The translations under genes and the position numbers were made by a program. Positions 14,355 to 24,103 of a DNA stretch of 37,656 bases are shown piece by piece. How positions within the stretch are numbered: the stretch's first letter is position 1; the number at the start of each line of letters is the position of its first letter. The notes beneath the pieces were generated by a model. It worked only from the letters and a program-made list of their open reading frames with translations, was not told where the DNA came from and made no database searches. This DNA is from Thermoanaerobaculia bacterium (GTDB taxonomy: Bacteria; Acidobacteriota; Thermoanaerobaculia; Multivoradales; J023), in NCBI GenBank assembly GCA_028066595.1, contig JALCBJ010000010.1, forward strand, positions 78,762-116,417, in the 5' to 3' direction.

Positions 14355-15511
14355 TCGCCTCGTTCATCTTCCACCTGGCGGCTCGCGCCTATTGGATCGG
14401 GCTCATCGGGCTCTATTCGATCTTCCCTGACGGAGTCGGGTGGGCCAACGTGAAGACCGGGCCGCGCCTGCGAGAGATCTATCGCAGGCAGCTGCCTGAG
14501 ACACCGATCCTGATCGAGCGCGCGGGTGCGGTGTGTAGCGGAATCTTCTCGTTCGCTTTCTCGATCGTCATCGTCATTCTTTCCTCGGCCTTCGGGGCGG
14601 GCATGCTCTTCATCGTAGGCCTGGCGCTACAGGCCACCTTGTTTCGCAACACCCCGCCGCATATCGTCTTCTACGCCATCCTGGCCGTGGTCTTCCGTCC
14701 GTTCCTGGGGCTCATGACCCTGGACAAGGCGCTGGCGCGCAAGACCCTGGCACCGCGATTGGAGCGCTTCCTGGAGCGTGGTTTGGAGTTCTACAGCAAC
14801 TTTTTCGGCTCCAAGCTGGTGAACGCCATCCAGCTGACGTTCTTCTCCAACGTACGACGTCGCTACGTCTACCCGATCTTCTACGCTATCTTCCTGGGAA
14901 GCCTGGTCCTCACCTTCGCCCGCGTGACGATCGATCTGGGTCTGGTCGAGATCTCGGGCTACGACCACTTCCCGTCCGAGCGCGAGGACGTGGTGGCCCA
15001 GACGGCCTTCTACCGGGATCAAGCCCCGTCCGGGGACACTCGTGCCGCGCTGCGCCCTTCGATCCAGAGCGACGTCATCGAAGGGCCTTACGCCAAGTTG
15101 TTCTTGCCCCATTCACCGCGGCAGAACGATGCCCTTCGCGAGATCTGTCCGGAGCTCGAGCCGCTGCGAGGACAGAGCGTCGTGCGCTTCGTCGGCAATG
15201 ATTCGGACCTGGATCCCGCGAGTGTCGAGGCTACGCGGCGGTGCCTGGCGGCGCAGTGGCAGGTCGAGCTGGACGACGAGATACTGGACGATCTGCAGTT
15301 CGAGTTCCATGTCCGGCCGCCCATGGCGGTGCGTGGCCTCCTGACCTACCTACCGGTCCGAGAGTTAGCACTTGGACGACATCTGCTGCAGCTGAAGCGT
15401 TATCAGGGAGCGGCGGACGCATCGGCCGGGGAGACTGCCGGCGATGAGGCCCCGGAAGACGAGTCGAGCGACGAGGATGTGACGACCTACGAGATTCCGT
15501 TCTGGATCTGA
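14225..15511 (+). CDS. Multi-pass membrane protein of unknown function, main body (5' end disrupted)
   Basis: The open frame has 428 codons; its first 15 or so are out-of-frame readthrough of the leader fragment, and authentic sequence starts near QAILHFPETLFLL. It contains about five hydrophobic segments: LFLLVFLGVVYLQTAAYVLIAS, a VCSGIFSFAFSIVIVILSS region, FGAGMLFIVGLALQ, VFYAILAVVFRPFLGL and YPIFYAIFLGSLVL. A soluble C-terminal domain and an acidic tail (about 400-425) follow. ARAYWIGLIGLYSIFPDG is a conserved block I associate with an uncharacterised family also found in Gammaproteobacteria. No catalytic motif is visible. The ATG at 14225 lacks a good ribosome binding site, so without the GTG at 14094 translation may be poor. 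It is convergent with the GMC oxidoreductase gene, three bases away. Confidence 0.65.
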   Translation: MGAGATDLRCRRVQSQAILHFPETLFLLVFLGVVYLQTAAYVLIASFIFHLAARAYWIGLIGLYSIFPDGVGWANVKTGPRLREIYRRQLPETPILIERAGAVCSGIFSFAFSIVIVILSSAFGAGMLFIVGLALQATLFRNTPPHIVFYAILAVVFRPFLGLMTLDKALARKTLAPRLERFLERGLEFYSNFFGSKLVNAIQLTFFSNVRRRYVYPIFYAIFLGSLVLTFARVTIDLGLVEISGYDHFPSEREDVVAQTAFYRDQAPSGDTRAALRPSIQSDVIEGPYAKLFLPHSPRQNDALREICPELEPLRGQSVVRFVGNDSDLDPASVEATRRCLAAQWQVELDDEILDDLQFEFHVRPPMAVRGLLTYLPVRELALGRHLLQLKRYQGAADASAGETAGDEAPEDESSDEDVTTYEIPFWI

Positions 15512-15514
15512 ACG

Positions 15515-16942
15515 TCAGGTCAGGCTTTCTATCAGGTGATCCGCCAGTCGTAGCGCGAGGGCGACGACGGTGTTGGTCGGATTGGTGGCGCCCGAGGTGG
15601 GGAAGGTGCTGGCGCCTGCCACATAGACGTTGTCGACGCCGAACACTTTGCCGTGCGCATCGACCACGCCGCTGGAGGCGTCGCGCGCCATACGGCAGGT
15701 TCCCGCCGGGTGGGAGTGGAATCGCTGGTGGAACGCGGGGCCGGAGGTGTCGCCCAGTTGAGCGGCCAGGTCGTTGCCGATGGCCAGGCAACGGTCGATG
15801 GTTCTTCGGTCCCGCTCGGTATAGGCGGCCTGGACCTCCAGGGACGGCAGGCCCAGTGGATCGTCGTGGCGTTCCGACAGCATCACCCGATGGCTCGACG
15901 CCGGATCGAGCTCCGGTGAGATCCCGAGCTGGCCGCCACCGCTCTGGGTGAGCTGGAAGTTACAGGCGTTGAGCCCCTCGCTGCGGAGGAGTGGATCCAG
16001 ATCGTGTGTGCGGTAGAAGCCACGTACGGCGCGGCCTTCGGGCAGCGCGAGCTGTCGATGGAAATGAGGGTGATGGTTGAAGTGGTGACCCAGGGTGGCA
16101 GCTCCGTCACCGAGTCCGTCAGGGAACCGCGACGATTGCGAACGTAGCAGGAGCGAGGCGCTCTCGAAGACTCCGGCGGCGACGACAAAGATGCGGGCGG
16201 TGATCTCGTCGTGTCGTCCGTCCGCATCGAGGGTCTCGAGACGTTCGACCTGACGTCCCATTGCGTGCAGCGCTACCGCTCGACGACCCGTGAGGAGTGT
16301 CGCGTGGCGGTCAGCCGTGAGCTCGGGGATCTCGCGATCCACCAGACGTAAGGGAGGCGGATTCGGTCGGTCTGGATCGCGACGGGAGAAGGTCAGCGGA
16401 AAGAAGGAGAGCTCTTCTCCGGTGCCGTCGCCTGAGCGATGGCGAAGCTCCGGAGCAGGCGGCGGAGGGTCGAGAGCCCATGGATACTCGCAGTGTTTCG
16501 GTGGTCTGTTCGGGCTCGGGTAGCCGATCGCAGAGAGCAGCGACTCGGATCGGCAGTAGTAAGGCTCGAGTTCTGGGTAGTCGAGGGGCCAGTCGACATG
16601 CAGCCCATATTCACTGTGCAACCGGAAGTCGTCCGGAAACAGACGGGTGACGACGCCGGTCCACAAACCGCTGGTACCCCCGAGGCCGATCCGGCGCGAA
16701 GCCTGGACGGGGTAGTCGATCTCCCCGGTGGATGCGGCCTGGAACGTGGAGGCGAGACCTTCTCCAGCTTCCACCAATGCGGTCTCGATGCCGTGCTGTA
16801 CGAGCTCCAGCGCCAGGTAGGTACCGGCGAATCCAGACCCGATCACGCAGACGTCGAACTCGGGCCTGAATCGGCATCCCGCCAGTCCGGCGCCGAGGCC
16901 CAAGGCGGCGGAACCGGTGAGGAAGCGTCTACGCGTGAGCAC
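15515..16942 (-). CDS. Tat-exported GMC-family FAD oxidoreductase
   Basis: The GTG start at 16942 gives a 475-residue protein beginning LTRRRFLTGSAALGLGAGLAGC. This is a twin-arginine signal whose LAGC end could be a lipobox, so the enzyme may be a Tat-exported lipoprotein. An in-frame ATG at 16978 would overlap the upstream gene by 28 bases and is less attractive. FAD-binding VIGSGFAGTYLALEL follows directly. Near the C terminus are the GMC active-site stretch HPAGTCRM and GVDNVYVAGASTFPTSGATNPTNT, the second FAD-contact motif. GMC enzymes oxidise alcohols or sugars; the substrate is not evident. It begins eight bases after the stop of the VWA-like/TPR gene, so the two are likely co-transcribed. 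Confidence 0.88.
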   Translation of the reverse strand: MLTRRRFLTGSAALGLGAGLAGCRFRPEFDVCVIGSGFAGTYLALELVQHGIETALVEAGEGLASTFQAASTGEIDYPVQASRRIGLGGTSGLWTGVVTRLFPDDFRLHSEYGLHVDWPLDYPELEPYYCRSESLLSAIGYPSPNRPPKHCEYPWALDPPPPAPELRHRSGDGTGEELSFFPLTFSRRDPDRPNPPPLRLVDREIPELTADRHATLLTGRRAVALHAMGRQVERLETLDADGRHDEITARIFVVAAGVFESASLLLRSQSSRFPDGLGDGAATLGHHFNHHPHFHRQLALPEGRAVRGFYRTHDLDPLLRSEGLNACNFQLTQSGGGQLGISPELDPASSHRVMLSERHDDPLGLPSLEVQAAYTERDRRTIDRCLAIGNDLAAQLGDTSGPAFHQRFHSHPAGTCRMARDASSGVVDAHGKVFGVDNVYVAGASTFPTSGATNPTNTVVALALRLADHLIESLT

Positions 16943-16950
16943 GGAGGCCG

Positions 16951-18885
16951 TCAGCCGCCGAACAGGCCGGCGCCCCATGCGCCGGTGTCCAGATCTTCGA
17001 CCAGGACGGCGACGAATTCGGCGTCCTGCGGAACTTCGATCGGGAGAGCCGCGCCGCTGTCCAGTGGACGCTGCTCGATCGGTCCCATCAGGCCATCGAT
17101 GGCGGTACCCGCAGCCGTCGACAGGCGGAGTTGCGGCGACTCGAGTCCGGCCCCTTGGAGCGCGGCGGCCAGGTCGATCGAACCATCCTCCGTACGAGCA
17201 GCCGCCAAGTCGATCTCCCCGTCGTCGGCCGTACCGTCGCGGAGCTCGTCGTCCACGAGTCGGAGCAGCCGCGCCTCGCTCACCTCCCGGGGTGTCGAGG
17301 AACGGGTCCAGGCAGGATGAGCGATGGCGACGCGACCGCCGAAGCGTACTTCCAAGGGTAGTGCCTCGCCCCGCGGTTCCCCGGCGATCTGGAATGTCAG
17401 ACGGGTTTTGCCGTGAAGGCGCGTGACGGCCCGATCGAGGCCTGCCGCGGTGCGCACGACGATGCCGGCGGTCGCGTCGATCAGTCCACCATGTCCGCGG
17501 TCTCCCAGTTTCACGCTGCCGGCGCCGCTGCGCTCCGCCAGCTCCGGATCTCGGTTCAGCGCCGCTTCGATGGCCCGTCGGGCACGCTCGTTCTTTCCGG
17601 CCGCGGCGAGGGCATTACCGAGCTGCACCATGGCGATCGTTTGTTGGCCACGTGTCTTGGTCGCGTCGGCGAAGTGGTAGAGAGCTTTCTCGAAGCTGTC
17701 TGCCGCTCGCTCGTACTTTTCCTGGCCGAGGAGGGCATTGCCCAGCTCGAGATAGCTCTCGGCCTTGCCGACGTCCTTGTTCTCCCGCAACTTGCCGCGG
17801 ATACCACCGAGGAAGGACTGCCATGGATCGCCGTCGTCGACGTTCTGTCCTCCCGAGGTCGGCAACTCCATGTGTATTTCCAGTGTCGTCTTTTCGGGAT
17901 TGTCCCCGCCGCTGGCTGGGAAGAAGAACCAATCACCGATATACACACCCGAGGTCTCGGTCTCTTCTCGGGTTTCCAGGGCGACGACGGTCCAGCCGTA
18001 GGACGCCACGATGCGCGACAGGGCGTCGTCACCAAGAGTGTCGGACGACGTCTCGAGTTTCTCCTTGAGGTACGGCCCATAGAAATCTTCGGGGGCAGCA
18101 TGTCCTTGGTGAACCAAGAAGAGTGCTTTCTGTGCGCCGCCTTCTCGACGCAGGCCGTCGGTCAGGCGCGTCGCCAAAGCGAGACGGGAGCTCCGGATCA
18201 GATTCCGCTCGGCTTGCAGCGCCTCCCGAGCCGTCGCCGCCCTGGCGTCGCTCGCGGTGGCTTTGATCTTGGTCTGAGCTTCGTCGCGCAACAGCGTCAA
18301 GAGGTCGGCACAATCCTGGGTTCCGGTCAACCGACCGAGGACCGCGCGGACCAGCTCGGCGTCGTCGGAGGCCGCCAAAACGGTCGTGGGCGCCGGGTCG
18401 GCCACCACGACCTCCACCGTGCCGCGCTTCACCAAAGCTTCGGCCCGGTCTGCCAGCGCCGCCAGCGTCCACGTCGTGTGAGCTCTGGACGCCATGCGGC
18501 AATCGACGTAGATCAGCTGCGCCCAGCTCGCCGTCTCCGCTGCGTCTTCCAGCGCCTGGACACTGACCACTGACCTCTCCTGGCCGTCCACGACGACAGT
18601 GAAGTCGTCGGCTTCGAGGCCGGAAGGACTCTGGCGACTCCTTGCCCAGTCTGCCGCATCGGATCGTTCGAACGAGAGGAGGACGTCGATCGCGGTGACC
18701 CGCTCCTCTTCGGACAATCCGTCTTGCGACAGACCTTGGGAAACGGGCTGCCCGGTAGCGGGAAGCGCGATCAGCAGAAAAAAGACGATGCGCCGTAACG
18801 CCGGTCCCAGGGGGAGGTATTCCTTCCCATGAGGGAGATGACGAGACTGCGGGGTGCGAGTTCGGGGGGAAGGGGCGTCCGTCAT
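16951..18885 (-). CDS. Secreted or membrane-anchored VWA-like protein with TPR repeats
   Basis: I place the start at ATG 18885 (644 residues), because the hydrophobic segment ALRRIVFFLLIALPATG follows at about 29-45; the longer open frame reads through the divergent promoter region. After the signal comes the pattern typical of acidobacterial VWFA-related proteins: DDFTVVVDGQERSVVSV, then LIYVDCRMAS, a DxxxxS MIDAS-like loop at about residues 124-130. A TPR pair follows (AESYLELGNALL and MVQLGNALAAAGKNERARRA, about 373-440), then a strand-rich C-terminal region without known motif. These proteins are presumed to mediate protein-protein contacts in the envelope. It is divergent from the large kinase gene (166 bases between starts) and followed by the GMC oxidoreductase gene. 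Confidence 0.75.
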   Translation of the reverse strand: MTDAPSPRTRTPQSRHLPHGKEYLPLGPALRRIVFFLLIALPATGQPVSQGLSQDGLSEEERVTAIDVLLSFERSDAADWARSRQSPSGLEADDFTVVVDGQERSVVSVQALEDAAETASWAQLIYVDCRMASRAHTTWTLAALADRAEALVKRGTVEVVVADPAPTTVLAASDDAELVRAVLGRLTGTQDCADLLTLLRDEAQTKIKATASDARAATAREALQAERNLIRSSRLALATRLTDGLRREGGAQKALFLVHQGHAAPEDFYGPYLKEKLETSSDTLGDDALSRIVASYGWTVVALETREETETSGVYIGDWFFFPASGGDNPEKTTLEIHMELPTSGGQNVDDGDPWQSFLGGIRGKLRENKDVGKAESYLELGNALLGQEKYERAADSFEKALYHFADATKTRGQQTIAMVQLGNALAAAGKNERARRAIEAALNRDPELAERSGAGSVKLGDRGHGGLIDATAGIVVRTAAGLDRAVTRLHGKTRLTFQIAGEPRGEALPLEVRFGGRVAIAHPAWTRSSTPREVSEARLLRLVDDELRDGTADDGEIDLAAARTEDGSIDLAAALQGAGLESPQLRLSTAAGTAIDGLMGPIEQRPLDSGAALPIEVPQDAEFVAVLVEDLDTGAWGAGLFGG

Positions 18886-19051
18886 GATTTCAGTGTATCC
18901 GAGCCGACCCGTCATGGGCCCCACCCACCGGGACAGTGCGGAGCGGTGTAGGCCAGAACCTGACCCCGCGGTGACTCGTACAAGAGAATCGAACGAAGGT
19001 CCATTCTTCCGTACCGCTCGGCACCGCTCCCGGACGGTCAGATCGATCGCG

Positions 19052-22000
19052 ATGAACAGGGCTGAACCGTCGGAGGTCGCTATCTCCAGCCCAGGCCCAA
19101 GCTCCTCAGCCCGGACACCGGAATCCACGGCCGCATGGCCGGATGCAGAGAGCTTTGCCGGAACGGAGCGCTTCCTCGTCCAACGGCGGGTCGGCTCGGG
19201 CGCTTTCGGGGTCGTGTACGAGGCTTTCGACCGTCGCGATCGTTCCCGCGTGGCGTTGAAAGTCCTGCGCAGTGCCGAAGCCGACGCGCTCTATCGCTTC
19301 AAGAAGGGCTTCCGCTCCCTGGCGGATCTCCGTCACCCGAACCTGGTGTCGTTTTACGAGCTCATCACCGAGGACGGGATGTGGTTCTTCTCGATGGAGC
19401 TCATCGATGGCGTCGAGTTCATCGAGGCACTTTGCGGTAGACCGGAGTGCTCTACCGACGAATACGAGCGGATCCGCCGACTCGGCTGGCAACTGGCAGC
19501 TGGGCTCGATGCGGTGCATCGATCCGGCATCGTGCATCGCGACATCAAACCGCCTAACGTGCTCGTGACGCCCCGGGATGGCCTGAAGCTTCTGGATTTC
19601 GGGCTGATCACAGAGCTTCGGCAGCGGCCTGAGCTACGGTCCGACGATCACCAGATGGTGGGCACGCCGGCCTACATGGCACCCGAGCAGGCACATGGCG
19701 ACCTGAGCAACCCCGCCAGTGACTGGTACAGCGTGGGAGTCATGCTCTTCCAGGTCATGACCGGTGAGCTGCCGTATTCCGGTAGCCTCATGCAGATTCT
19801 CACCCAGAAGCTCAAGGGACCTCCGCCCGACTTGCTGCGTCGCCGCGTAGCGGAGGTGCCGGAAGACCTCGAGGAGCTGGTGCTCGGGCTCCTGCGACCC
19901 GAGCCGGAGCACCGCTGGACCGCCGAACGGGTACTGGAGGCGTTCCAGGCAGGGAGTGCCGGGAATGGGACCCCCTCCACGGAGAGCCGCGCGAACGGCG
20001 ATGGGGTGGATCTCCCGGAGACACGATCGGCGGCGACGTCGCGGGAAGGCGTGGCCACCCGCTCCGCCGAGAACGGATCTCTCGACGCTTCGCGGTCAGG
20101 TGGGCCACCCACGCCGAGCCGCTCGCCGACGCCGGCACCGGCGATGGTCGCCGGGCGATCTCCGCTGGCGGAGGAGTCCGGCACGGTATCCTTCTCAGCT
20201 CCTTTCGTCGGTCGTCGAGAGCTGTTGGACGAGCTGCACGATGCCGTGACAGAGAGTCGCAAGAAACCGGTCTTCGCCAGGCTTCGCGGAGTCTCCGGGA
20301 TGGGCAAGACGGCCCTCCTCGAGCGGTTTCTTCTCGAGATCGAAGAGCGCGCGCCTCATGCCGTGGTCTTGGCGGGTCGTTGCTACGTGCAGGAATCGGT
20401 GCCTTACAAGGCCCTCGATTCCGTCGTCGACGCCCTCTCTCGGTACCTCATGGCTTTGCCGACCCGCGACGTGGAGGTATTGCTACCGACCCACACCGCT
20501 GCCCTGGCCCAGCTGTTCCCCGTTCTCCTCCGAGTCAAAGCGGTCGCGGCTGCGCCGAGGCCGACGGATACGGAGACCGACGAGGGGAGCTGGACGAGCC
20601 CTCAGGCCCGTCGCCGCCGCGCGTTCGACGCCTTGCGGGAGCTGATCGCCAGGTTGGCATTGCGTCACACCCTCGTCGTGGTGGTGGACGATCTGCAGTG
20701 GGGCGACGTCGATAGTTTCATCGTGCTGGACGAGCTCTTCGCTGCCGGCGATCCGCCACCGTTCTTGTTCGTAGGTAGCTATCGTCGAGAGGACACCGAG
20801 TCGAGCGCCTTCGTCTCTGCACTGGAAGAACGAATCGACAGCGGCGGGTGGCCGAAAGTGGCAGTGCAGACTCTGAGGGTGGGAGAGCTGTCGGTCGACG
20901 AGGCGAGCGAGCTGCTGCGCCGGCTTCACGGTGGTGAGTTGTCGATGGAGCACTTGGAGTCCGTGTTGGGGGAGGCGGCAGGCAGCCCGCTCTTCTTGTC
21001 GGAGCTGGCTCGTCACGTGCAGACCCTCGACGAGGCGGACCAGGTCGACGCGCGTCGGCGCAAACGACCCGGCGGCTCGACGGCCGAAGTCCATCTGCGC
21101 GACGTACTTCGGGCGCGGGTGGAAGCACTGGCAGCGCCGGCGCGCAGGCTGTTGGAGGTAGTCGCCGTAGCCGGTCAACCCTTGCCCACTGCGGTAGCCC
21201 GAAGGGCGGCTGGCATCGATGCGGAGTCTTCGGCGGCGATGGCCGACCTCCGCACCGGCAGGTTCGTACGTCTCAGTCGGCTCGCTTCCAAGCTGCAGCA
21301 GGCCGGAACGGAGGATCGGGAGCAGGTCGAGAGCTACCACGATCGGATCCGCGAAACGGTGCTCGACACGCTCAGCGAGGAGGAGCTACGCCGCCAGCAT
21401 GGTCTCCTGGCGGAAGCCCTGGAAGCCAGTGGTGATGCAGATCCGGAAACGCTGGCGATGCACTTTCAAGCGACGGAGGAGGCCGATCGTGCCAGCTGCT
21501 ACGCCGTCGACGCTGCGCGACGCGCGGAAAACGCTTTGGCATTCGCCCGGGCCGCTCGCCTCTACAGACTGGCCCTCGACCTGCTGCCACCGACCAGCGA
21601 CGAGCGCTATGACCTCGAGGTACGTCTAGGGCAAGCCTTGGCCGGTGCTGGGCGCAGTCGCGATGCTGCCGACACGTTTCTGTCGGCGGTGCACCATTCG
21701 GGCCGAGCCGATCCGGTAGACGTACAGCGCCATGCCGCGGAGAGGCTCTTGGTATCCGGTCACATCGACCGTGGTCTCGCAGTGCTCCGTCATGTCTTGC
21801 GAACGACGGGCATGGAGCTGGAGACGCGGCGCTGGCGATCGTTGGCGAAGCTCTGGTATCTGCGTCTGCGTCTCCGTCTGCGCGGTCTCCAGTACGAGAC
21901 GAGATCCGAAGACGATATCGACCCAGAATCCCTTCAACGGATCGACGTTTGCTGGTCGGTGGTGGTGGGTCTCTGTCTGGTCGACGTGCTCCACGCATCG

Positions 22001-23098
22001 GAGTTCCATGCCCGGCATCTTTGGCTGGCCCTGCGCTCGGGTGAGGCACAGCGCATCGCACGAGGCCTGGCGATGGAGGTTTTCTTCGGAGCCATGGAGG
22101 GCGGCGACGCCGACGAGGCTCTGGCGCGGGCGCGGGAAACGGCTGGCAAAGTGGAGGGCTTCTACGCCTCCAGCTTGACGGAGATGGCTTCGGGGATGAT
22201 TTCGTGCTCGCGGGGACGATGGGCGGAAGCGGCGCGCAGGCTGCGGCGAGCCGAACGTCACCTGGCGGAGACTCGGCGCGGGGTCACCTGGGAGCTCGAC
22301 ACCGTGCGCCAGTTCCGCACTCTGGCTCGGCTCCATCTGGGACGCTGGAACGAGATCTTCGCCGAGCTGCCGATGCTGATGGATCAGGCTCGGGACCAGG
22401 ACGACCTGTACTTGGAAGTCCATCTACACCACTGGGTCGAGCAGCTACAGGCGGTCGCGGCGGACCGACTCGACGAGGCAGAGTCCAGCCTGGCCACCAG
22501 CTTCGAGGGCTGGTCCCATGAAGGGTTTCACTACCAGCACTTCGGTCGCCTGGTAGCGAAGACGCGGCTGCTGCTCTATCGGGGATTGGGACTGGCCGCC
22601 TGGCATGAGGTCGCACAGTGTTGGCCGCGTCTCCAGGCTTCTATGATTCAGCGTATCGAGATGGTGCAGGTGCAGAGCCACGACCTGCGGGCGCGCTGCG
22701 CTTTGGCGGCGGCTGCATCGTCCGCCGACATCGATCCGATGGAGCTACGCTCCGCGCGGGCCGTCGCGGAGGCGGACGCCCGTCGATTGGAACGAGCCGG
22801 ATCGAACTGGACCCTCGGTCTCGGACGTACACTGCACGCCGGGCTGGCGACCCTCGAAGGGGACCGGGATCGCGTCATCGAGCATCTAGCGGTGGCGCGG
22901 TCCGCCTTCGAGGCTGCCGAGATGAGCGTCCACGCGGCGATCGCTCGACGAAGGATGGGCCAAGTACTGGGACACGACGTGGACGTCCGCGCCGCTGACG
23001 ACCTGCTCCGTCTAGGCAACGGGATCGTGCGCCCGGACCGCATCGCCGACGTCGGTGCACCGGGCCGTTGGGCCACGGTACAGCGATCGTCTGCCTGA
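19052..23098 (+). CDS. Giant Ser/Thr protein kinase / STAND-type ATPase / TPR signalling protein (PknK-like)
   Basis: 1348 residues from ATG 19052; upstream in-frame codons overlap the divergent promoter and have no kinase similarity. Residues 41-300 form a Hanks kinase domain: glycine loop VGSGAFGVVYEA, VALK (K70), VHRDIKPPN (D164), DFG (D182) and GTPAYMAPEQ. A Ser/Pro/Thr-rich linker (about 300-380) leads to an ATPase starting FVGRRELLDEL with Walker A GVSGMGKT (K419) and Walker B LVVVVDDLQW (D546-D547). From about 800 to 1300 it is helical and TPR-like. This is the architecture of mycobacterial PknK and related MalT-like kinases; no DNA-binding domain is seen. No transmembrane segment, so cytoplasmic. 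The likely partner gene is the divergent VWA-like/TPR protein; the input signal is unknown. Confidence 0.92.
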   Translation: MNRAEPSEVAISSPGPSSSARTPESTAAWPDAESFAGTERFLVQRRVGSGAFGVVYEAFDRRDRSRVALKVLRSAEADALYRFKKGFRSLADLRHPNLVSFYELITEDGMWFFSMELIDGVEFIEALCGRPECSTDEYERIRRLGWQLAAGLDAVHRSGIVHRDIKPPNVLVTPRDGLKLLDFGLITELRQRPELRSDDHQMVGTPAYMAPEQAHGDLSNPASDWYSVGVMLFQVMTGELPYSGSLMQILTQKLKGPPPDLLRRRVAEVPEDLEELVLGLLRPEPEHRWTAERVLEAFQAGSAGNGTPSTESRANGDGVDLPETRSAATSREGVATRSAENGSLDASRSGGPPTPSRSPTPAPAMVAGRSPLAEESGTVSFSAPFVGRRELLDELHDAVTESRKKPVFARLRGVSGMGKTALLERFLLEIEERAPHAVVLAGRCYVQESVPYKALDSVVDALSRYLMALPTRDVEVLLPTHTAALAQLFPVLLRVKAVAAAPRPTDTETDEGSWTSPQARRRRAFDALRELIARLALRHTLVVVVDDLQWGDVDSFIVLDELFAAGDPPPFLFVGSYRREDTESSAFVSALEERIDSGGWPKVAVQTLRVGELSVDEASELLRRLHGGELSMEHLESVLGEAAGSPLFLSELARHVQTLDEADQVDARRRKRPGGSTAEVHLRDVLRARVEALAAPARRLLEVVAVAGQPLPTAVARRAAGIDAESSAAMADLRTGRFVRLSRLASKLQQAGTEDREQVESYHDRIRETVLDTLSEEELRRQHGLLAEALEASGDADPETLAMHFQATEEADRASCYAVDAARRAENALAFARAARLYRLALDLLPPTSDERYDLEVRLGQALAGAGRSRDAADTFLSAVHHSGRADPVDVQRHAAERLLVSGHIDRGLAVLRHVLRTTGMELETRRWRSLAKLWYLRLRLRLRGLQYETRSEDDIDPESLQRIDVCWSVVVGLCLVDVLHASEFHARHLWLALRSGEAQRIARGLAMEVFFGAMEGGDADEALARARETAGKVEGFYASSLTEMASGMISCSRGRWAEAARRLRRAERHLAETRRGVTWELDTVRQFRTLARLHLGRWNEIFAELPMLMDQARDQDDLYLEVHLHHWVEQLQAVAADRLDEAESSLATSFEGWSHEGFHYQHFGRLVAKTRLLLYRGLGLAAWHEVAQCWPRLQASMIQRIEMVQVQSHDLRARCALAAAASSADIDPMELRSARAVAEADARRLERAGSNWTLGLGRTLHAGLATLEGDRDRVIEHLAVARSAFEAAEMSVHAAIARRRMGQVLGHDVDVRAADDLLRLGNGIVRPDRIADVGAPGRWATVQRSSA

Positions 23099-23182
23099 GT
23101 CACCGACGCTTCAGATCGATGGGGCGAGCCGGCCTGGGTACCAGGCGCCTACGTCAGGTGCGCAACGCCGGGGGTGGACACC

Positions 23183-23380
23183 TCAGACGGTCGGCCGGCC
23201 GGCGAACCACAGCTCGTCATACGCCGTGACCGCGTCGTCGGTCTCGGCCGTTTCCTCGAGCAGACTGCGCGCGAAGGCGGAAGGACGGCGGGGTGGCACG
23301 AATACCGGTCCGGCTTCCGGAGTCGTCGGCCGGTCGATCGTGTTCGTATGGGAGTGGGTGCCGGCTTGGATCAAGACCAT
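23183..23380 (-). CDS. Small ORF, 65 residues, unknown (weak DUF4129-tail resemblance)
   Basis: The ATG at 23380 is preceded by GAAGGA about nine bases upstream, which favours translation. The sequence contains VPPRRPSAFARSLLEETAET and ends AYDELWFAGRPTV. The ending resembles by eye the C-terminal tail of DUF4129/transglutaminase-type proteins (TP-EFA-x-L ... AYE-x-x-RYGGRP), so it may be a relic of a larger gene or a chance likeness. No signal peptide or membrane segment. It is convergent with the large kinase gene; a hairpin GCCTGG-GTA-CCAGGC at 23132-23146 lies between them. Confidence 0.35.
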   Translation of the reverse strand: MVLIQAGTHSHTNTIDRPTTPEAGPVFVPPRRPSAFARSLLEETAETDDAVTAYDELWFAGRPTV

Positions 23381-23705
23381 TGGGAGGCTTCCTTCTTCTG
23401 AGCTACATTGAATGAAATGCGGTGCTGGTTCCGGCCGCGGTGGCCGTCGCATTCCGTCATGTGATCGCGCCGAGATGGCGCGGAAGGCCAGGATTCAAGG
23501 CAACTTAGCGAACAATTGTGGCGGAAGTGTGGCGGCGGAAGTAGAGGCGGAAGTAGAGGCGGAAGTAACGGCGCAAGTGGAGGCGGAAGTAGCGGCGGAA
23601 GCGGCGGGTCGACCGAGACCCGAAGCGACGATGTCGTGATCGTGTCTCGCTGGTATGGTTCGACCCGAAACGGTTCCCATCCACACGCATCACCAGGAGC
23701 TCCCG
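23381..23705. promoter_or_regulatory. Intergenic region with a minisatellite and the osmC-like promoter
   Basis: 325 bases between the small minus-strand ORF and the OsmC-family gene. It holds the 12-bp tandem array described separately. Just after the array, TGGTATGGT at 23651-23659 looks like an extended -10 element. AGGAG at 23695-23699 is the ribosome binding site of the OsmC gene. A short plus-strand frame crosses the array (Ala-Glu-Val repeats), but I do not consider it a supported gene. Confidence 0.4.
23519..23608. repeat. 12-bp tandem repeat (minisatellite), about seven copies
   Basis: Degenerate copies of GGCGGAAGTAGA are arrayed head to tail with a strict 12-base period, for example GGCGGAAGTAGA, GGCGGAAGTAAC, GGCGCAAGTGGA and GGCGGAAGTAGC. 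The period keeps all six reading frames open, producing Gly/Ser, Ala/Glu/Val or Ser/Thr/Ala-rich translations that should not be taken as evidence of coding. It ends about 45 bases before the extended -10 of the OsmC gene. Confidence 0.8.
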
Positions 23706-24103
23706 ATGGCAGTCAACATGAGCGGCGAGTATGTCGGAGGTTTGAACGTCCAGCTGCGCCACGGGCCCTCGGGACGGGAGATCACCACCGCCGCGCCGGT
23801 CGACAATCACGGCGATGGCAGCTCGTTCTCTCCCACGGATCTGGCCGCTTCTTCACTCGCCGCTTGTATTCTGACGGTGATGGGTATCGTCGCGGAACGA
23901 GACGGCGTCGACCTAAGGGGCGCGCGTTTCGAGTTGGAGAAGCACATGCGGGCCGATCCTCGGCGCATCGACCGCATCCCGATGAAGATCTATATGCCTG
24001 CCGGCCTGACAGCGAGCCAGCGCAAGAAGCTGGAGCGCACGGCGCATGCCTGTCCGGTGCACAAATCCCTGCGCGAAGAGATCGACAAAGACATCGAGTT
24101 CGT

